A stretch of DNA of 64,000 bases, taken from contig NZ_VUNR01000008.1 of assembly GCF_009695585.1 (NCBI RefSeq), positions 44,151 through 108,150 of the forward strand, read 5' to 3'. Below the pieces are notes generated by a model that made no database searches, was not told the origin of the DNA, and saw only the letters and a program-made list of their open reading frames with translations. Position numbers and translations under genes: made by a program. Position 1 is the stretch's first letter, and each line of letters opens with the position of its first letter. Shown here piece by piece: positions 49,815-59,162 of the stretch. Source of the stretch: Anaerovibrio slackiae. Its GTDB lineage: Bacteria; Bacillota; Negativicutes; Selenomonadales; Selenomonadaceae.

Positions 49815-50972
49815 ATGAGTAAAACAAAGTGTTTGGCAATGATTCTTGCAGGCGGCCAGGGCAGCCGTCTTGGTGCCTTGACGAAGAACATTGCAAAACC
49901 GGCAGTTCCTTTCGGCGGCAAGTACAGGATTATTGACTTCCCGCTTTCAAACTGCGCCAATTCCGGCATCGATACAGTAGGCGTTCTGACACAGTATCGC
50001 CCGCTGGAGCTGCATACCTATCTGGGTACAGGCAATGCCTGGGACCTGGATAAGTCCACCGGCGGCGTGTTCATCCTGCCACCGTATGCCAGGGATAAGG
50101 GAGCTGACTGGTACAAGGGTACAGCGGATGCCATCTATCAGAATCTGAATTTCATTGATATGATGGATCCTGACTATGTGCTGATTCTTTCCGGCGACCA
50201 TATCTACACCATGGATTACTCCAAGATGCTGGATGTGCATCGTGCCAACAAGGCTGATGCTACCATCGGCGTGTTTGAGGTTCCTTGGGATGAGGCACCG
50301 CGCTTCGGCATCATGAATACCGATTCCGTGGATGGCCGCATCATCGAGTTCGAGGAGAAGCCACCTCAGCCAAAGAGCAACCTGGCTTCCATGGGTATCT
50401 ATATCTTCAACCGCGAGTTCCTTAGCAGGTATCTGAAGGACGATGCGGCGAAGGAAAATTCCGAGCACGACTTCGGCAAGAATATCATTCCTGCCATGCT
50501 GAACGATAATGCCCGTCTCTATTCCTATGCCTTCGAGGGGTATTGGAAGGATGTAGGAACCATTGAGAGCTTGTGGCAGGCAAACATGGACCTTCTGGCT
50601 GATGAGCCGCCGTTCTCCTTTAACAGTGCCTGGACCATTTATTCTTCCAATCCATCCCTGCCGCCTCACTATGTAGGTCCTGAGGCCAGGGTTCACAATT
50701 CCATGCTGAATGAGGGCTCCCAGATCCTGGGCGAGGTTGACCACTCCGTGCTGTTCTCCGGCGTAAAGATTGGCAAGGGGGCCAAGGTAACCAACTCCGT
50801 AATTATGCCGTTTACCAAGGTAGAGGAAAATGCCGTCATTGACCATGCCATCGTAGCACAGAACTGCGTAATTTCTGCCGGTGCAGCTGTCACCGGTGAG
50901 GAGGGCGCTATCGCCGTTGTGCCTGAGGGCGAGGTCGTAGAGGCTGCGGAGGAAGGCCAGCAGGTAAGCTGA
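49815..50972 (+). CDS. glgC: Glucose-1-phosphate adenylyltransferase, catalytic subunit
   Basis: Makes ADP-glucose from ATP and glucose 1-phosphate, the committed step of glycogen synthesis. The 385-residue protein has the nucleotide-binding loop [44 protein letters not shown], the metal site in [13 protein letters not shown], and [19 protein letters not shown]. The C-terminus is a left-handed beta-helix ([19 protein letters not shown]) with a short Glu/Ala-rich tail. GGGGTGAT precedes the ATG. glgD begins 49 bases later; in Firmicutes the two form a hetero-oligomer. Confidence 0.97.
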   Translation: MSKTKCLAMILAGGQGSRLGALTKNIAKPAVPFGGKYRIIDFPLSNCANSGIDTVGVLTQYRPLELHTYLGTGNAWDLDKSTGGVFILPPYARDKGADWYKGTADAIYQNLNFIDMMDPDYVLILSGDHIYTMDYSKMLDVHRANKADATIGVFEVPWDEAPRFGIMNTDSVDGRIIEFEEKPPQPKSNLASMGIYIFNREFLSRYLKDDAAKENSEHDFGKNIIPAMLNDNARLYSYAFEGYWKDVGTIESLWQANMDLLADEPPFSFNSAWTIYSSNPSLPPHYVGPEARVHNSMLNEGSQILGEVDHSVLFSGVKIGKGAKVTNSVIMPFTKVEENAVIDHAIVAQNCVISAGAAVTGEEGAIAVVPEGEVVEAAEEGQQVS

Positions 50973-51021
50973 GCTGTCCTGGGCGATTTACTGAATTTTG
51001 ATAAAGAACGGAGTGATTCCT

Positions 51022-52128
51022 TTGAGTAATATTATGGGTATTATAAAGTTGGACGGTGCCAACTCCATGCTGAAGGAGCTGTGTGAACGCCGCCCTGTTG
51101 CGTCCCTGCCTATTGCAGGCCGCTATCGCGTGATTGATTTTGCCGTGTCCAACATGGTAAATTCCGGTGTTGGCAATGTAGGCGTACTGCTTTCTGCCAA
51201 GGCACGCTCTGTATTTGACCATCTCCGCTCAGGTAAGGACTGGGATCTGGCACGTCATAGAGGCGGTCTTTCCTATCTGCCTTCCGACCCTTATGACGGA
51301 CAGCCGGTAACTGGTGACCTGTCCGGCCTCTATCACAATATGGACTATATCCAGCACACCTCTGCCGAGTATATCCTGGTAGCCCAGGCTGACAGCGTGT
51401 ACAATATTGACTTCCGCTCTGTGCTGCTTTTCCATCAGAATACCGGCGCAGACATCACTATGGTATATTCCAAGGCAAAGACCGATATTCCTGGTGATGC
51501 CGCAGTAATGAAGGTTACTGACAGCGGCAGGGTAACGGATATTGCCAAGTCCATGACCGCTACCCAGGGGGCTAACGATTTCCTGGGCATCTATCTCATG
51601 TCAAAGGATACCTTCATCAAGGTTGTGTCCAATGGCTTTGAGCGGGGCGGTACGGATTTCCTGCTGGATGGCATCATCCGCCACATGGACGAGTACAGCA
51701 TCTTTGCCTGCGAGCACAAGGGATATGTTGCCAGAATCAATTCCACCATGGCATACTTCAATGCCAACAAGGATATGCTGAATCCTGAAATCTGGGCTGA
51801 GATGTTCATGGGAGCCAACCTCATCCATACCAAGACCAAGGATGCTGCCCCTGTTCAGTACAAGGATACCTCCAGGGTGGTCAACTGCCTGGTTGCCAAC
51901 GGCTGTGAAATCCGCGGCGAGGTAGAGAACAGTATCCTGTTCCGTGATGTAAAGGTTGGCGAGGGTGTCAAGATTAAGGACTGCATTATCATGGAGAAAT
52001 GCGTTATCGAGGACAACGCTATGCTCCGCAATGTGATCTGTGACAAGAATGTAACAGTAACCAAGGATCAGTGGCTGAAGGGCGCTGAGAATTATCCTCT
52101 GATTGTTGCAAAGGGCACCAAGATTTAA
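51022..52128 (+). CDS. glgD: Glucose-1-phosphate adenylyltransferase, GlgD regulatory subunit
   Basis: A GlgC paralogue found in Firmicutes that partners with GlgC and is thought to be mainly regulatory. The 368-residue product starts at TTG 51022 (GGAGTGAT upstream), giving SNIMGIIKLDG, where the family aligns. It lacks the glycine-rich nucleotide loop of GlgC: the region reads RRPVASLPIAGRYRVIDF. The catalytic metal site is changed to VAQADSVYNIDF, which supports a non-catalytic role. A beta-helix C-terminus follows (CEIRGEVENSILFRDV). It is cotranscribed with glgC and followed by a strong terminator. Confidence 0.96.
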   Translation: MSNIMGIIKLDGANSMLKELCERRPVASLPIAGRYRVIDFAVSNMVNSGVGNVGVLLSAKARSVFDHLRSGKDWDLARHRGGLSYLPSDPYDGQPVTGDLSGLYHNMDYIQHTSAEYILVAQADSVYNIDFRSVLLFHQNTGADITMVYSKAKTDIPGDAAVMKVTDSGRVTDIAKSMTATQGANDFLGIYLMSKDTFIKVVSNGFERGGTDFLLDGIIRHMDEYSIFACEHKGYVARINSTMAYFNANKDMLNPEIWAEMFMGANLIHTKTKDAAPVQYKDTSRVVNCLVANGCEIRGEVENSILFRDVKVGEGVKIKDCIIMEKCVIEDNAMLRNVICDKNVTVTKDQWLKGAENYPLIVAKGTKI

Positions 52129-52161
52129 TTGTTGCAAAATTAAGATTAGATGGTGAAGCAA

Positions 52162-52218
52162 GGCCGCTGCAGGAAGCATGGAGGAATTCAGGTTCATGCT
52201 TTTTGTGGCGGCTTTTTT
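52162..52218 (+). terminator. Terminator of glgCD
   Basis: GCCGC.AGCATG (52163 onward) pairs with CATGCT.GCGGC, followed by TTTTTTAC. Confidence 0.8.
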
Positions 52219-52304
52219 ACTCTTTGATGGTGTGTATGGGAGTGTGTAGCTGGGTATTGCCAGATATAGCTGGGGATGGCAGGACAGTTCTGCAAGAGGC
52301 TCAG

Positions 52305-52334
52305 TCATGTCAGATAAATTGTCAGCTGACATGA
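52305..52334. promoter_or_regulatory. Inverted repeat upstream of glgP
   Basis: TCATGTCAG (52305-52313) and CTGACATGA (52326-52334) form a perfect 9-bp inverted repeat 106 bases upstream of the glgP -35 box. The inner half-site also forms GTCAGCTGAC. It could be a regulator-binding site. It lies in a 474-base gap that otherwise holds the glgCD terminator, the glgP promoter and a short AT-rich hairpin near 52493. Confidence 0.35.
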
Positions 52335-52439
52335 CAGTATATAGTGGGAAAATTTCCGTTAAAATATGGCAAAAAATGTAAAAAATGCCCTAAAAAATGT
52401 AAAATTAACGCATATATATCAAGGGTTTGCAGGTATTAA

Positions 52440-52467
52440 TGGACAAATTAAAAATATGTGATATAAT
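52440..52467 (+). promoter_or_regulatory. glgP promoter
   Basis: TGGACA (52440-52445), 16 bases, TATAAT (52462-52467). It leaves a leader of about 130 bases before the glgP ATG, containing a small CCGGAGGCCGG palindrome near 52520. Confidence 0.65.
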
Positions 52468-52602
52468 ACTAGCGGTGTCATATTTTTATTAATGTTTTTT
52501 TATTAACATTTTTGTTTCTACCGGAGGCCGGATTTTAGTGCAGACAGTTGCACACACAGCAGTATGCAGTAAAATTTTGGCTAGGAGATAGGAGTTGAAA
52601 GT

Positions 52603-55047
52603 ATGTCAGTAATTGAAAGAAATATTGAGGAAATGAAGGAAGAGCTGAAGCAGCGTTTTGTAACCACTGCCCAGATTAACTACGGCCGTGAGCTTTCCGG
52701 CCTGGATGAGCATGAGATTTATGAGACTCTTGCCCAGGTAGTTAAGCAGTATACTTCCGAGAACTGGATTAAGACAAATAAGCAGTATCAGGAAAACGAC
52801 GAGAAGCAGGTTTATTATTTCTCCATTGAGTTCCTGCTGGGGCGTCTCCTGAATACCAATCTGATTAACCTTGATTTGAAGAATGCTCTGAAGGCTATGC
52901 TGAAGGAGCTGAATCTTGATTTGAATAATCTCTATTCCGAGGAGCCTGATGCAGGTCTCGGCAACGGCGGCCTTGGCCGTCTGGCAGCCTGCTTCGTGGA
53001 TTCCATGGCTTCTTTGGGCCTGCCTGCTCATGGTTGCGGTATCCGTTACCAGTACGGCCTCTTTGAGCAGAAGATCGTCAACGACCAGCAGGTAGAGATT
53101 CCTGATAACTGGCTGCGTAACGGCTTTGCCTGGGAGTTCAGGAAGCCGAACAAGGCCGTAAAGGTTCGTCTTGATGGCGAGGCGTATATGCGCATCAACG
53201 ATGACGGTACCTCTACTGCCGTGCATGAGGGCTATACCGAGGTAACTGCCGTGCCTTATGATGTGCCTGTTATCGGCTACAAGAACCGTACTGTAAATAC
53301 CCTGCGCCTGTGGAATGCAGAGGCAGGCCAGGACTTCTCCGATTACGCTACCCTGACCAATGATGAAATTAAGGAGCGTCAGGAGTACAGGAACAACGTC
53401 AACAAGATTACTGAGTTCCTCTATCCTGAGGACAGCACCAACGAGGGCAAGCGCCTTCGCCTGATTCAGGAGTACTTCTTCGTATCTGCCGGTGTACAGA
53501 GCATCGTGCGCCACTACATGCAGACTCATGATGACCTGTATGGCTTTGCCGACAAGGTTTGCATCCAGATTAACGATACCCATCCAGCTGTAGCAGTTGC
53601 CGAGCTGATGCGCGTATTTATTGATGATTACGGTATGGAGTGGGATGATGCCTGGGATATCACCAGGAACACCGTGGCATACACTAACCACACCATTCTG
53701 CCTGAGGCCTTGGAGAAGTGGGACAGGAAGCTCTTTAAGAAGCTGTTGCCGCGTATCGACATGATTATCGACGAAATCAACCGCCGCTTCCTCTATGAAG
53801 TACGTTCCAAGTACCCTAACGATGAGGAGCTGGTGCGTGAGCTGTCTATCCTGCAGGATGGCCAGGTTCATATGGCACGTCTGGCAGTGGTAGGCTCCTT
53901 CAGCGTAAACGGCGTGGCACGTCTCCACTCCAACATCCTGAAGGAAAGCACCCTGAAGTATTTCTACAAGTACTTCCCTGAGAAGTTCAACAACAAGACC
54001 AACGGCATTACCCATCGCCGCTGGATGATCAGTGCCAACAACGACCTGGCACACGTTATTGACGACAAGCTGACCAGGGCCTGGAGAGGCGACACTAGGA
54101 TGATGAAGCAGCTGAACCAGTATGTGGACAACCCTGCTTTCCTGAAGTCCATCGACAAGGTAAAGCGTGCCAGAAAGCGTGCCCTGGCTCAGTATGTGCT
54201 GACTCACAACAAGGTCCGCATCAAGGTTGACTCCATGTTTGATGTGCAGGTAAAGCGCATTCATTCCTACAAGCGTCAGCTGATGAATATCATGCATATC
54301 ATGTATCAGTATGACCGCCTGAAGAATGACCCTACCTACAACATGCCTGTACCTGTTGTTTACTTCTTCGGTGGCAAGGCCGCACCTGGCTACTTCATTG
54401 CCAAGGAGACCATCCGCCTGATTCTGGCTGTTGCCAACAAGATTAACACCGACCCTAGCATCGACGGCAAGATCAAGGTTGTCTTCCTGGAGAACTTCGG
54501 TGTATCCCTGGGTGAGATGGTATATCCTGCTGCTGATGTCAGCGAGCAGATTTCCACCGCTTCCAAGGAGGCATCCGGTACCGGCAACATGAAGTTCATG
54601 ATGAACGGTGCCATCACCCTGGGTACTATGGACGGTGCAAATGTTGAGATTCACGAGCAGGTTGGCGATGACAACTGCGTAATCTTCGGCATGCGCTCCG
54701 AGGAAGTTATCAACCTCTACGAGCATGGCGGCTACAGTGCATGGGATGAGTATAACACCAATGCCAATGTCCGCAAGGTTATGAATCAGATGACTGACGG
54801 TACCTATGGCAACTTCCAGAGCCTGTTTGACTATCTGGTAAACAGCAACGACGAATTCTTCATCATGAAGGACTTCAATGCCTATATTGAAGCTCATGAG
54901 GAGATTGTGCGCCGTTATCAGAATCACAATGCATGGTTGCGTTCCTGCGCTGTCAATATTGCCAACTCCGGAATTTTCTCCTCTGACCGTACCATTGCCG
55001 AGTATGCAGAGGATATTTGGAATATCAAGCCAGTAGATATCAAATAA
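52603..55047 (+). CDS. glgP: Glycogen/starch phosphorylase
   Basis: Releases glucose 1-phosphate from the non-reducing ends of glycogen using PLP and phosphate. The 814-residue chain has YFSIEFLLGRLL, DAGLGNGGLGRLAACFVDS, NNKTNGITHRRWM, QVKRIHSYKRQLMN, and the PLP lysine Lys664 in SGTGNMKFMMNGA followed by GTMDGANVEI. TAGGAGATAGGAG lies ahead of the ATG. It is first in the glgP-glgB pair, 22 bases before glgB. The codon use is strikingly biased to a few codons, indicating high expression. Confidence 0.97.
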   Translation: MSVIERNIEEMKEELKQRFVTTAQINYGRELSGLDEHEIYETLAQVVKQYTSENWIKTNKQYQENDEKQVYYFSIEFLLGRLLNTNLINLDLKNALKAMLKELNLDLNNLYSEEPDAGLGNGGLGRLAACFVDSMASLGLPAHGCGIRYQYGLFEQKIVNDQQVEIPDNWLRNGFAWEFRKPNKAVKVRLDGEAYMRINDDGTSTAVHEGYTEVTAVPYDVPVIGYKNRTVNTLRLWNAEAGQDFSDYATLTNDEIKERQEYRNNVNKITEFLYPEDSTNEGKRLRLIQEYFFVSAGVQSIVRHYMQTHDDLYGFADKVCIQINDTHPAVAVAELMRVFIDDYGMEWDDAWDITRNTVAYTNHTILPEALEKWDRKLFKKLLPRIDMIIDEINRRFLYEVRSKYPNDEELVRELSILQDGQVHMARLAVVGSFSVNGVARLHSNILKESTLKYFYKYFPEKFNNKTNGITHRRWMISANNDLAHVIDDKLTRAWRGDTRMMKQLNQYVDNPAFLKSIDKVKRARKRALAQYVLTHNKVRIKVDSMFDVQVKRIHSYKRQLMNIMHIMYQYDRLKNDPTYNMPVPVVYFFGGKAAPGYFIAKETIRLILAVANKINTDPSIDGKIKVVFLENFGVSLGEMVYPAADVSEQISTASKEASGTGNMKFMMNGAITLGTMDGANVEIHEQVGDDNCVIFGMRSEEVINLYEHGGYSAWDEYNTNANVRKVMNQMTDGTYGNFQSLFDYLVNSNDEFFIMKDFNAYIEAHEEIVRRYQNHNAWLRSCAVNIANSGIFSSDRTIAEYAEDIWNIKPVDIK

Positions 55048-55069
55048 GTTTGCGAGAGGGGATGAGCAA

Positions 55070-57370
55070 ATGAATTTATCACAGCTGACGGAATATGATA
55101 CTTTTTTGTTCCATCAGGGTACCAACTGCAGAGCCTATGAAATGCTGGGAGCGCATTTGACCGAAGAAAACGGGGAGAAGGGCGTGCGCTTCACGGTTTG
55201 GGCACCAAATGCCAAGGAGGTCAGCGTAGTCGGTGAGTTCAATCACTGGGACACCCGTGTCAACAAGATGTCCAGGATTGACGATGGTGAGATCTGGAAA
55301 ATCTTCATTCCTGGTATCAAGGAGGGGGATGTGTACAAGTATGCCATCATGCCGCAGCATGGCGGACCTCACATCATGAAGGCTGACCCTTATGGCTACT
55401 ATGCAGAGGTGGCTCCTGCAACTGCTTCCCGTGTCTATGACATGAACCACTATGAGTGGCAGGATGCTGAGTGGCAGGAGAAGAAGAAGCGCACCCAGTC
55501 CTATGGCCAGCCTATGCTGACCTACGAGGTGCATCTGGGTTCCTGGCGCCGCACTCCTGAGGGCAATCAGCTTTCCTATCGGGATATGGCGGAGCAGCTG
55601 GTGAACTACGCCAAGGAAATGAACTACACCCATATCGAGTTCATGCCGCTCTGCGAGCATCCATATGAAGGTTCCTGGGGCTATCAGGCTACCGGCTATT
55701 ATGCCGCTACCAGCCGCTTCGGCGCACCTGATGACCTGCGCTATCTCATTGACAAGGCCCATCAGGCAGGCATCGGCATAATCATGGACTGGGTACCTGG
55801 TCACTTCTGCAAGGACGATCCGGGCCTTCGGGACTTTGATGGACGCAACCTGTATGAGTCCGACAATCCGCAGCGTGCAGATAATGCAGGCTGGGGTACT
55901 ACCAACTTTGATTATGGCCGCACCGAGGTACAGAGCTTCCTGATTTCCAATGCGATTTTCTGGATGGATCAGTACCATATTGACGGGCTGCGCATCGATG
56001 CGGTGGCAAATATGCTGTATCTGGACTATGGCAGGCAGCAGGGCGAGTGGCAGGCCAACAAGTACGGCGGCAACGGCAATCTGGAGGCTATTGATTTCCT
56101 CCACAAGCTGAATGAGGCCGTATTCAGGGAGTATCCTCAGGCATTGATGATTGCCGAGGAGTCCACCTCCTGGCCTAACATCTCCAAGCCTGTCTACATG
56201 GGCGGCATGGGCTTCAACTACAAGTGGAACATGGGCTGGATGAATGATACCCTTAGCTATTTCAGCCTTGATCCTATCTACAGAAAGTGGCATCATGACA
56301 AGATTACCTTCTCCATGATGTATGCTTTCAGCGAGAATTTCGTACTGCCGCTGTCCCATGACGAGGTAGTGCATGGCAAGTGCTCCCTGATCAACAAGAT
56401 GCCGGGTGACTACTGGCAGAAGTTTGCCGGCCTCCGTGCCTTCTTTGGCTACTGGATGGCTCATCCTGGCAAGAAGCTTCTGTTCCAGGGCGGCGAGTTC
56501 GGCCAGTTCGTTGAGTGGAAGTGGGATACCAGCCTTGACTGGCATCTGCCTGAGAAGTACGAGATGCACACCAAGATGCTGGAATTCTCCAAGAACCTCA
56601 ACAAGTTCTATGTGGAGAACAAAGAATTTTGGCAGGTTGACTTTGACTGGGGCGGCTTTGAGTGGATTGACTGCGATAACGCAGATGACAGCATGCTGTC
56701 CTTTATCCGCCGCGCTGATAACGGTGACTTTGTTATCGCTATCTGCAACTTTACTCCTGCTGTCCGTCATGGTGCCCGCTTCGGCGTGCCGAAGGCAGGC
56801 GTATATGAGGAGGTATTTAACAGTGATGCAGCTGAGTTTGGCGGTTCCAACGTGCTGAACGAGAATGATATTCCTAGCCAGGAGGTTCCTTGGAACAACA
56901 AGGCCCAGTCCATTCAGGTGACTGTACCGCCACTGGCTACCATTTATCTGCGGCTGAAAAAGGAGCGTCCCATAAAAGGTCAGCCTGAGACTGATAATAC
57001 CAATGAAACTGCAGCTGAGGCAAAGGCTGTTGAGGCAGAGCAGGCAGCTGAGGCGGCTCCTGCACCGGAGGCAGAGGCTGCTCCTGCGGAAGAAATTGTT
57101 GCCGAGGCGCCGAAGAAGCGTCGCGGCCGTCCCAAGATGACCGCAGAGGAAAAGGCTGCTGCTGCTGAGAAACGTGCTCAGAAAAAGGCGGAAAAGGCTG
57201 CTGCAGAAAAGGCAGAGGCAGAGAAGCCTGCTGCCAAGAAGACAGCTAAGACAGCTGCCAAGAAAACTGCGGCAAAAAAGACAGCAGCAAAGAAAACTGC
57301 TGCCAAGGCTGAGCCTGATGAGGCAAAGCCTAAGCGCCGCGGCCGTCCGCCAAAGAAAAAGACAGAGTGA
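55070..57370 (+). CDS. glgB: 1,4-alpha-glucan branching enzyme with AT-hook, histone-H1-like C-terminal tail
   Basis: Introduces alpha-1,6 branches into glycogen. Residues about 30-120 are a CBM48-type domain (VWAPNAKEVSVVGEFNHWD), then the GH13 barrel: nucleophile Asp310 in DGLRIDAVANMLY, acid/base Glu363 in MIAEESTSWP, and LPLSHDEVVHGK. The normal enzyme ends near residue 630 (PPLATIYLRLKKE). Here about 135 more residues follow without any frameshift: an Ala/Glu-rich stretch, a first AT-hook KKRRGRPK (682-689), an Ala/Lys-rich stretch with repeated KKTAAKKTAAKK, and a second AT-hook PKRRGRPPKKK (754-764). Such tails bind AT-rich DNA in nucleoid proteins and are not a known part of GlgB. RBS GAGAGGGG. 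Confidence 0.95.
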   Translation: MNLSQLTEYDTFLFHQGTNCRAYEMLGAHLTEENGEKGVRFTVWAPNAKEVSVVGEFNHWDTRVNKMSRIDDGEIWKIFIPGIKEGDVYKYAIMPQHGGPHIMKADPYGYYAEVAPATASRVYDMNHYEWQDAEWQEKKKRTQSYGQPMLTYEVHLGSWRRTPEGNQLSYRDMAEQLVNYAKEMNYTHIEFMPLCEHPYEGSWGYQATGYYAATSRFGAPDDLRYLIDKAHQAGIGIIMDWVPGHFCKDDPGLRDFDGRNLYESDNPQRADNAGWGTTNFDYGRTEVQSFLISNAIFWMDQYHIDGLRIDAVANMLYLDYGRQQGEWQANKYGGNGNLEAIDFLHKLNEAVFREYPQALMIAEESTSWPNISKPVYMGGMGFNYKWNMGWMNDTLSYFSLDPIYRKWHHDKITFSMMYAFSENFVLPLSHDEVVHGKCSLINKMPGDYWQKFAGLRAFFGYWMAHPGKKLLFQGGEFGQFVEWKWDTSLDWHLPEKYEMHTKMLEFSKNLNKFYVENKEFWQVDFDWGGFEWIDCDNADDSMLSFIRRADNGDFVIAICNFTPAVRHGARFGVPKAGVYEEVFNSDAAEFGGSNVLNENDIPSQEVPWNNKAQSIQVTVPPLATIYLRLKKERPIKGQPETDNTNETAAEAKAVEAEQAAEAAPAPEAEAAPAEEIVAEAPKKRRGRPKMTAEEKAAAAEKRAQKKAEKAAAEKAEAEKPAAKKTAKTAAKKTAAKKTAAKKTAAKAEPDEAKPKRRGRPPKKKTE

Positions 57371-57436
57371 TTCTGGCAGTTTTTGGGGGGAGACGGATAA
57401 GCAGGTTTCAGATTAGTTAAAATCTTATGTTTGTGA

Positions 57437-57486
57437 GGCGGGAGCTGCCGGCATGGTGATGCCGTTGGGGAGTGGCAGTTCCCGCC
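57437..57486 (+). other. Strong stem-loop between glgB and glgA
   Basis: GGCGGGAGCTGCC (57437-57449) pairs with GGCAGTTCCCGCC (57474-57486), with a small inner hairpin GGCAT/ATGCC. No T-run follows (AGAAGGGATA), so it is not a standard terminator. It may stabilise the upstream mRNA or mark processing. Confidence 0.6.
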
Positions 57487-57552
57487 AGAAGGGATATATA
57501 ATCCGTTTTTACGGAAGGGGTATGCGCAAGGGCGCTAGAAAGAAGGGTTTTT

Positions 57553-58995
57553 ATGAAGGTGTTGTATGTAGCTTCCGAGGCTGTTCCATTTATTAAGACA
57601 GGTGGTCTGGCTGATGTGGCTGGTTCCCTGCCGAAAGAGCTGGCAAAGATGGGGGTAGATGCCAGGGTTATCCTGCCGAAATACAGCAAGATAGCTGAGC
57701 AGTACAGGTCCCAGATGAAGCATGTAGGGCATATCTTTGTAGATGTATCCTGGCGGCACAAGTATGCCGGTGTGGATATGATTGAGCAGGATGGTGTTAC
57801 CTATTACTTTGTGGACAATGAGGATTATTTCAAGCGTGATGGCCTTTATGGCTATGGCGATGATGCAGAGAGATTCTCATTTTTCTCAAGGGCTGTCTTG
57901 AACCTTCTGCCGCTTCTTGATTTTTTCCCGGATGTAATCAATTCCAATGACTGGCATGCGGCTCTTGTCAATGTGTTCCTGAAGCTGGAGCATCAAGGAG
58001 ACGAGCGTTATGCCAACATCAAGACGGTATTCTCCATTCACAACCTGAAGTATCAGGGCATGTTCAGCAAGGAGATTATGGACAATGTTCTGGGACTGGA
58101 TTGGAAGTATTTCAACAACGGTGACCTGGAGTTCCATGATGCTGTCAACTTTATGAAGGGCGGCATCGTCTACGCTGATGTGGTCGGCACTGTCAGCCGT
58201 ACCTATGCCCAGGAAATCCAGTATCCTTACTTTGGTGAGCAGCTGGATGGCCTCCTGAGAACCAGGGGGGAGAATATTGTCGGCATCGTTAACGGCATTG
58301 ACTACGATGTGTACAACCCGGAGACGGACCCGAACCTGTTTGTCAACTATACTGCTGATACTATCGGCAAGAAGGCTGACAACAAGGAAAAGCTGCAGGA
58401 GCAGCTGGGGCTGCCTGTTGACCGCCGCATTCCGATGATCGGCCTGGTGTCCCGCCTGGTGGCAGCCAAGGGCCTGGATTTGATCGTCCGCGTTATGGAT
58501 GAGCTTTTGCAGGCGGAGGAGTGCCAGTTTGTGCTGCTAGGCACAGGTGACAAGCAGTATGAGGACTGGTTCCGGGGACTGCAGTGGCGCCTGCCTACCA
58601 AGGTATCCGCCAACATCCGCTTCTCCAACGAGCTGGCGCAGCGCATCTATGCAGGCGCGGACCTGTTCCTGATGCCGTCCGAGTATGAGCCGTGCGGCCT
58701 GGGGCAGCTGATTGCCCTGCGGTATGGCACGGTGCCTGTTGTGCGCGCTACCGGCGGACTGAAGGATACGGTGGAGTCCTTCAATAAGTATACTAATCAG
58801 GGCAATGGCTACAGCTTTAACAACATTAATGCCCATGATATGCTGTTCACCATCAAGACTGCCCTGGCAGACTATCGTGATCCGAATATCTGGCAGCATG
58901 TTGTGGAAAATGCTATCAACAGTGATTTCAGCTGGCACAAGTCTGCAGAGGAATATCTGGATTTGTACAAGCGCATTGCTGTAAAGCCTGAGTAA
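57553..58995 (+). CDS. glgA: Glycogen synthase (ADP-glucose-dependent)
   Basis: Extends alpha-1,4-glucan chains from ADP-glucose. The 480-residue GT5 enzyme has the ADP-glucose loop FIKTGGLADVAGSLPKELA, NSNDWHAALVNVFLK, FSIHNLKYQGMFSKE, GIVNGIDYDVYNPETD, GLVSRLVAAKGLDLI, and the acidic EX7E region in SEYEPCGLGQLIALRYGTV. AAGAAGGG precedes the ATG. It is the third gene after glgP and glgB, separated from glgB by 182 bases with a stem-loop, so it may have its own promoter or depend on read-through. Followed by a strong terminator. Confidence 0.97.
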   Translation: MKVLYVASEAVPFIKTGGLADVAGSLPKELAKMGVDARVILPKYSKIAEQYRSQMKHVGHIFVDVSWRHKYAGVDMIEQDGVTYYFVDNEDYFKRDGLYGYGDDAERFSFFSRAVLNLLPLLDFFPDVINSNDWHAALVNVFLKLEHQGDERYANIKTVFSIHNLKYQGMFSKEIMDNVLGLDWKYFNNGDLEFHDAVNFMKGGIVYADVVGTVSRTYAQEIQYPYFGEQLDGLLRTRGENIVGIVNGIDYDVYNPETDPNLFVNYTADTIGKKADNKEKLQEQLGLPVDRRIPMIGLVSRLVAAKGLDLIVRVMDELLQAEECQFVLLGTGDKQYEDWFRGLQWRLPTKVSANIRFSNELAQRIYAGADLFLMPSEYEPCGLGQLIALRYGTVPVVRATGGLKDTVESFNKYTNQGNGYSFNNINAHDMLFTIKTALADYRDPNIWQHVVENAINSDFSWHKSAEEYLDLYKRIAVKPE

Positions 58996-59017
58996 TTTAA
59001 ATTTTTAGCATAAGAGA

Positions 59018-59071
59018 AACTCGACGGGGTAGTAGGTGTTTATATGCAGCCTCACTCGTCGAGTTTTTTGC
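59018..59071 (+). terminator. Terminator of glgA
   Basis: AACTCGACG (59018-59026) pairs with CGTCGAGTT (59057-59065) with inner pairs, followed by TTTTTTG. Confidence 0.9.
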
Positions 59072-59162
59072 AAATAGTGAATAATAGTCAATCATGTGAA
59101 TGTTTCCTGCTGCATAGGCGGGGACGATGAAGCTGATGAGAGAAATTGTGGGGAGAGATTAG

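Noticed and set aside
52606..54927. A 773-codon frame antisense to glgP, and a similar 1117-codon frame antisense to the GH13-GH77 gene.
   Set aside because: They arise from the strongly biased codon use of the sense genes, which removes stop codons from the opposite strand. The sense genes are certain.
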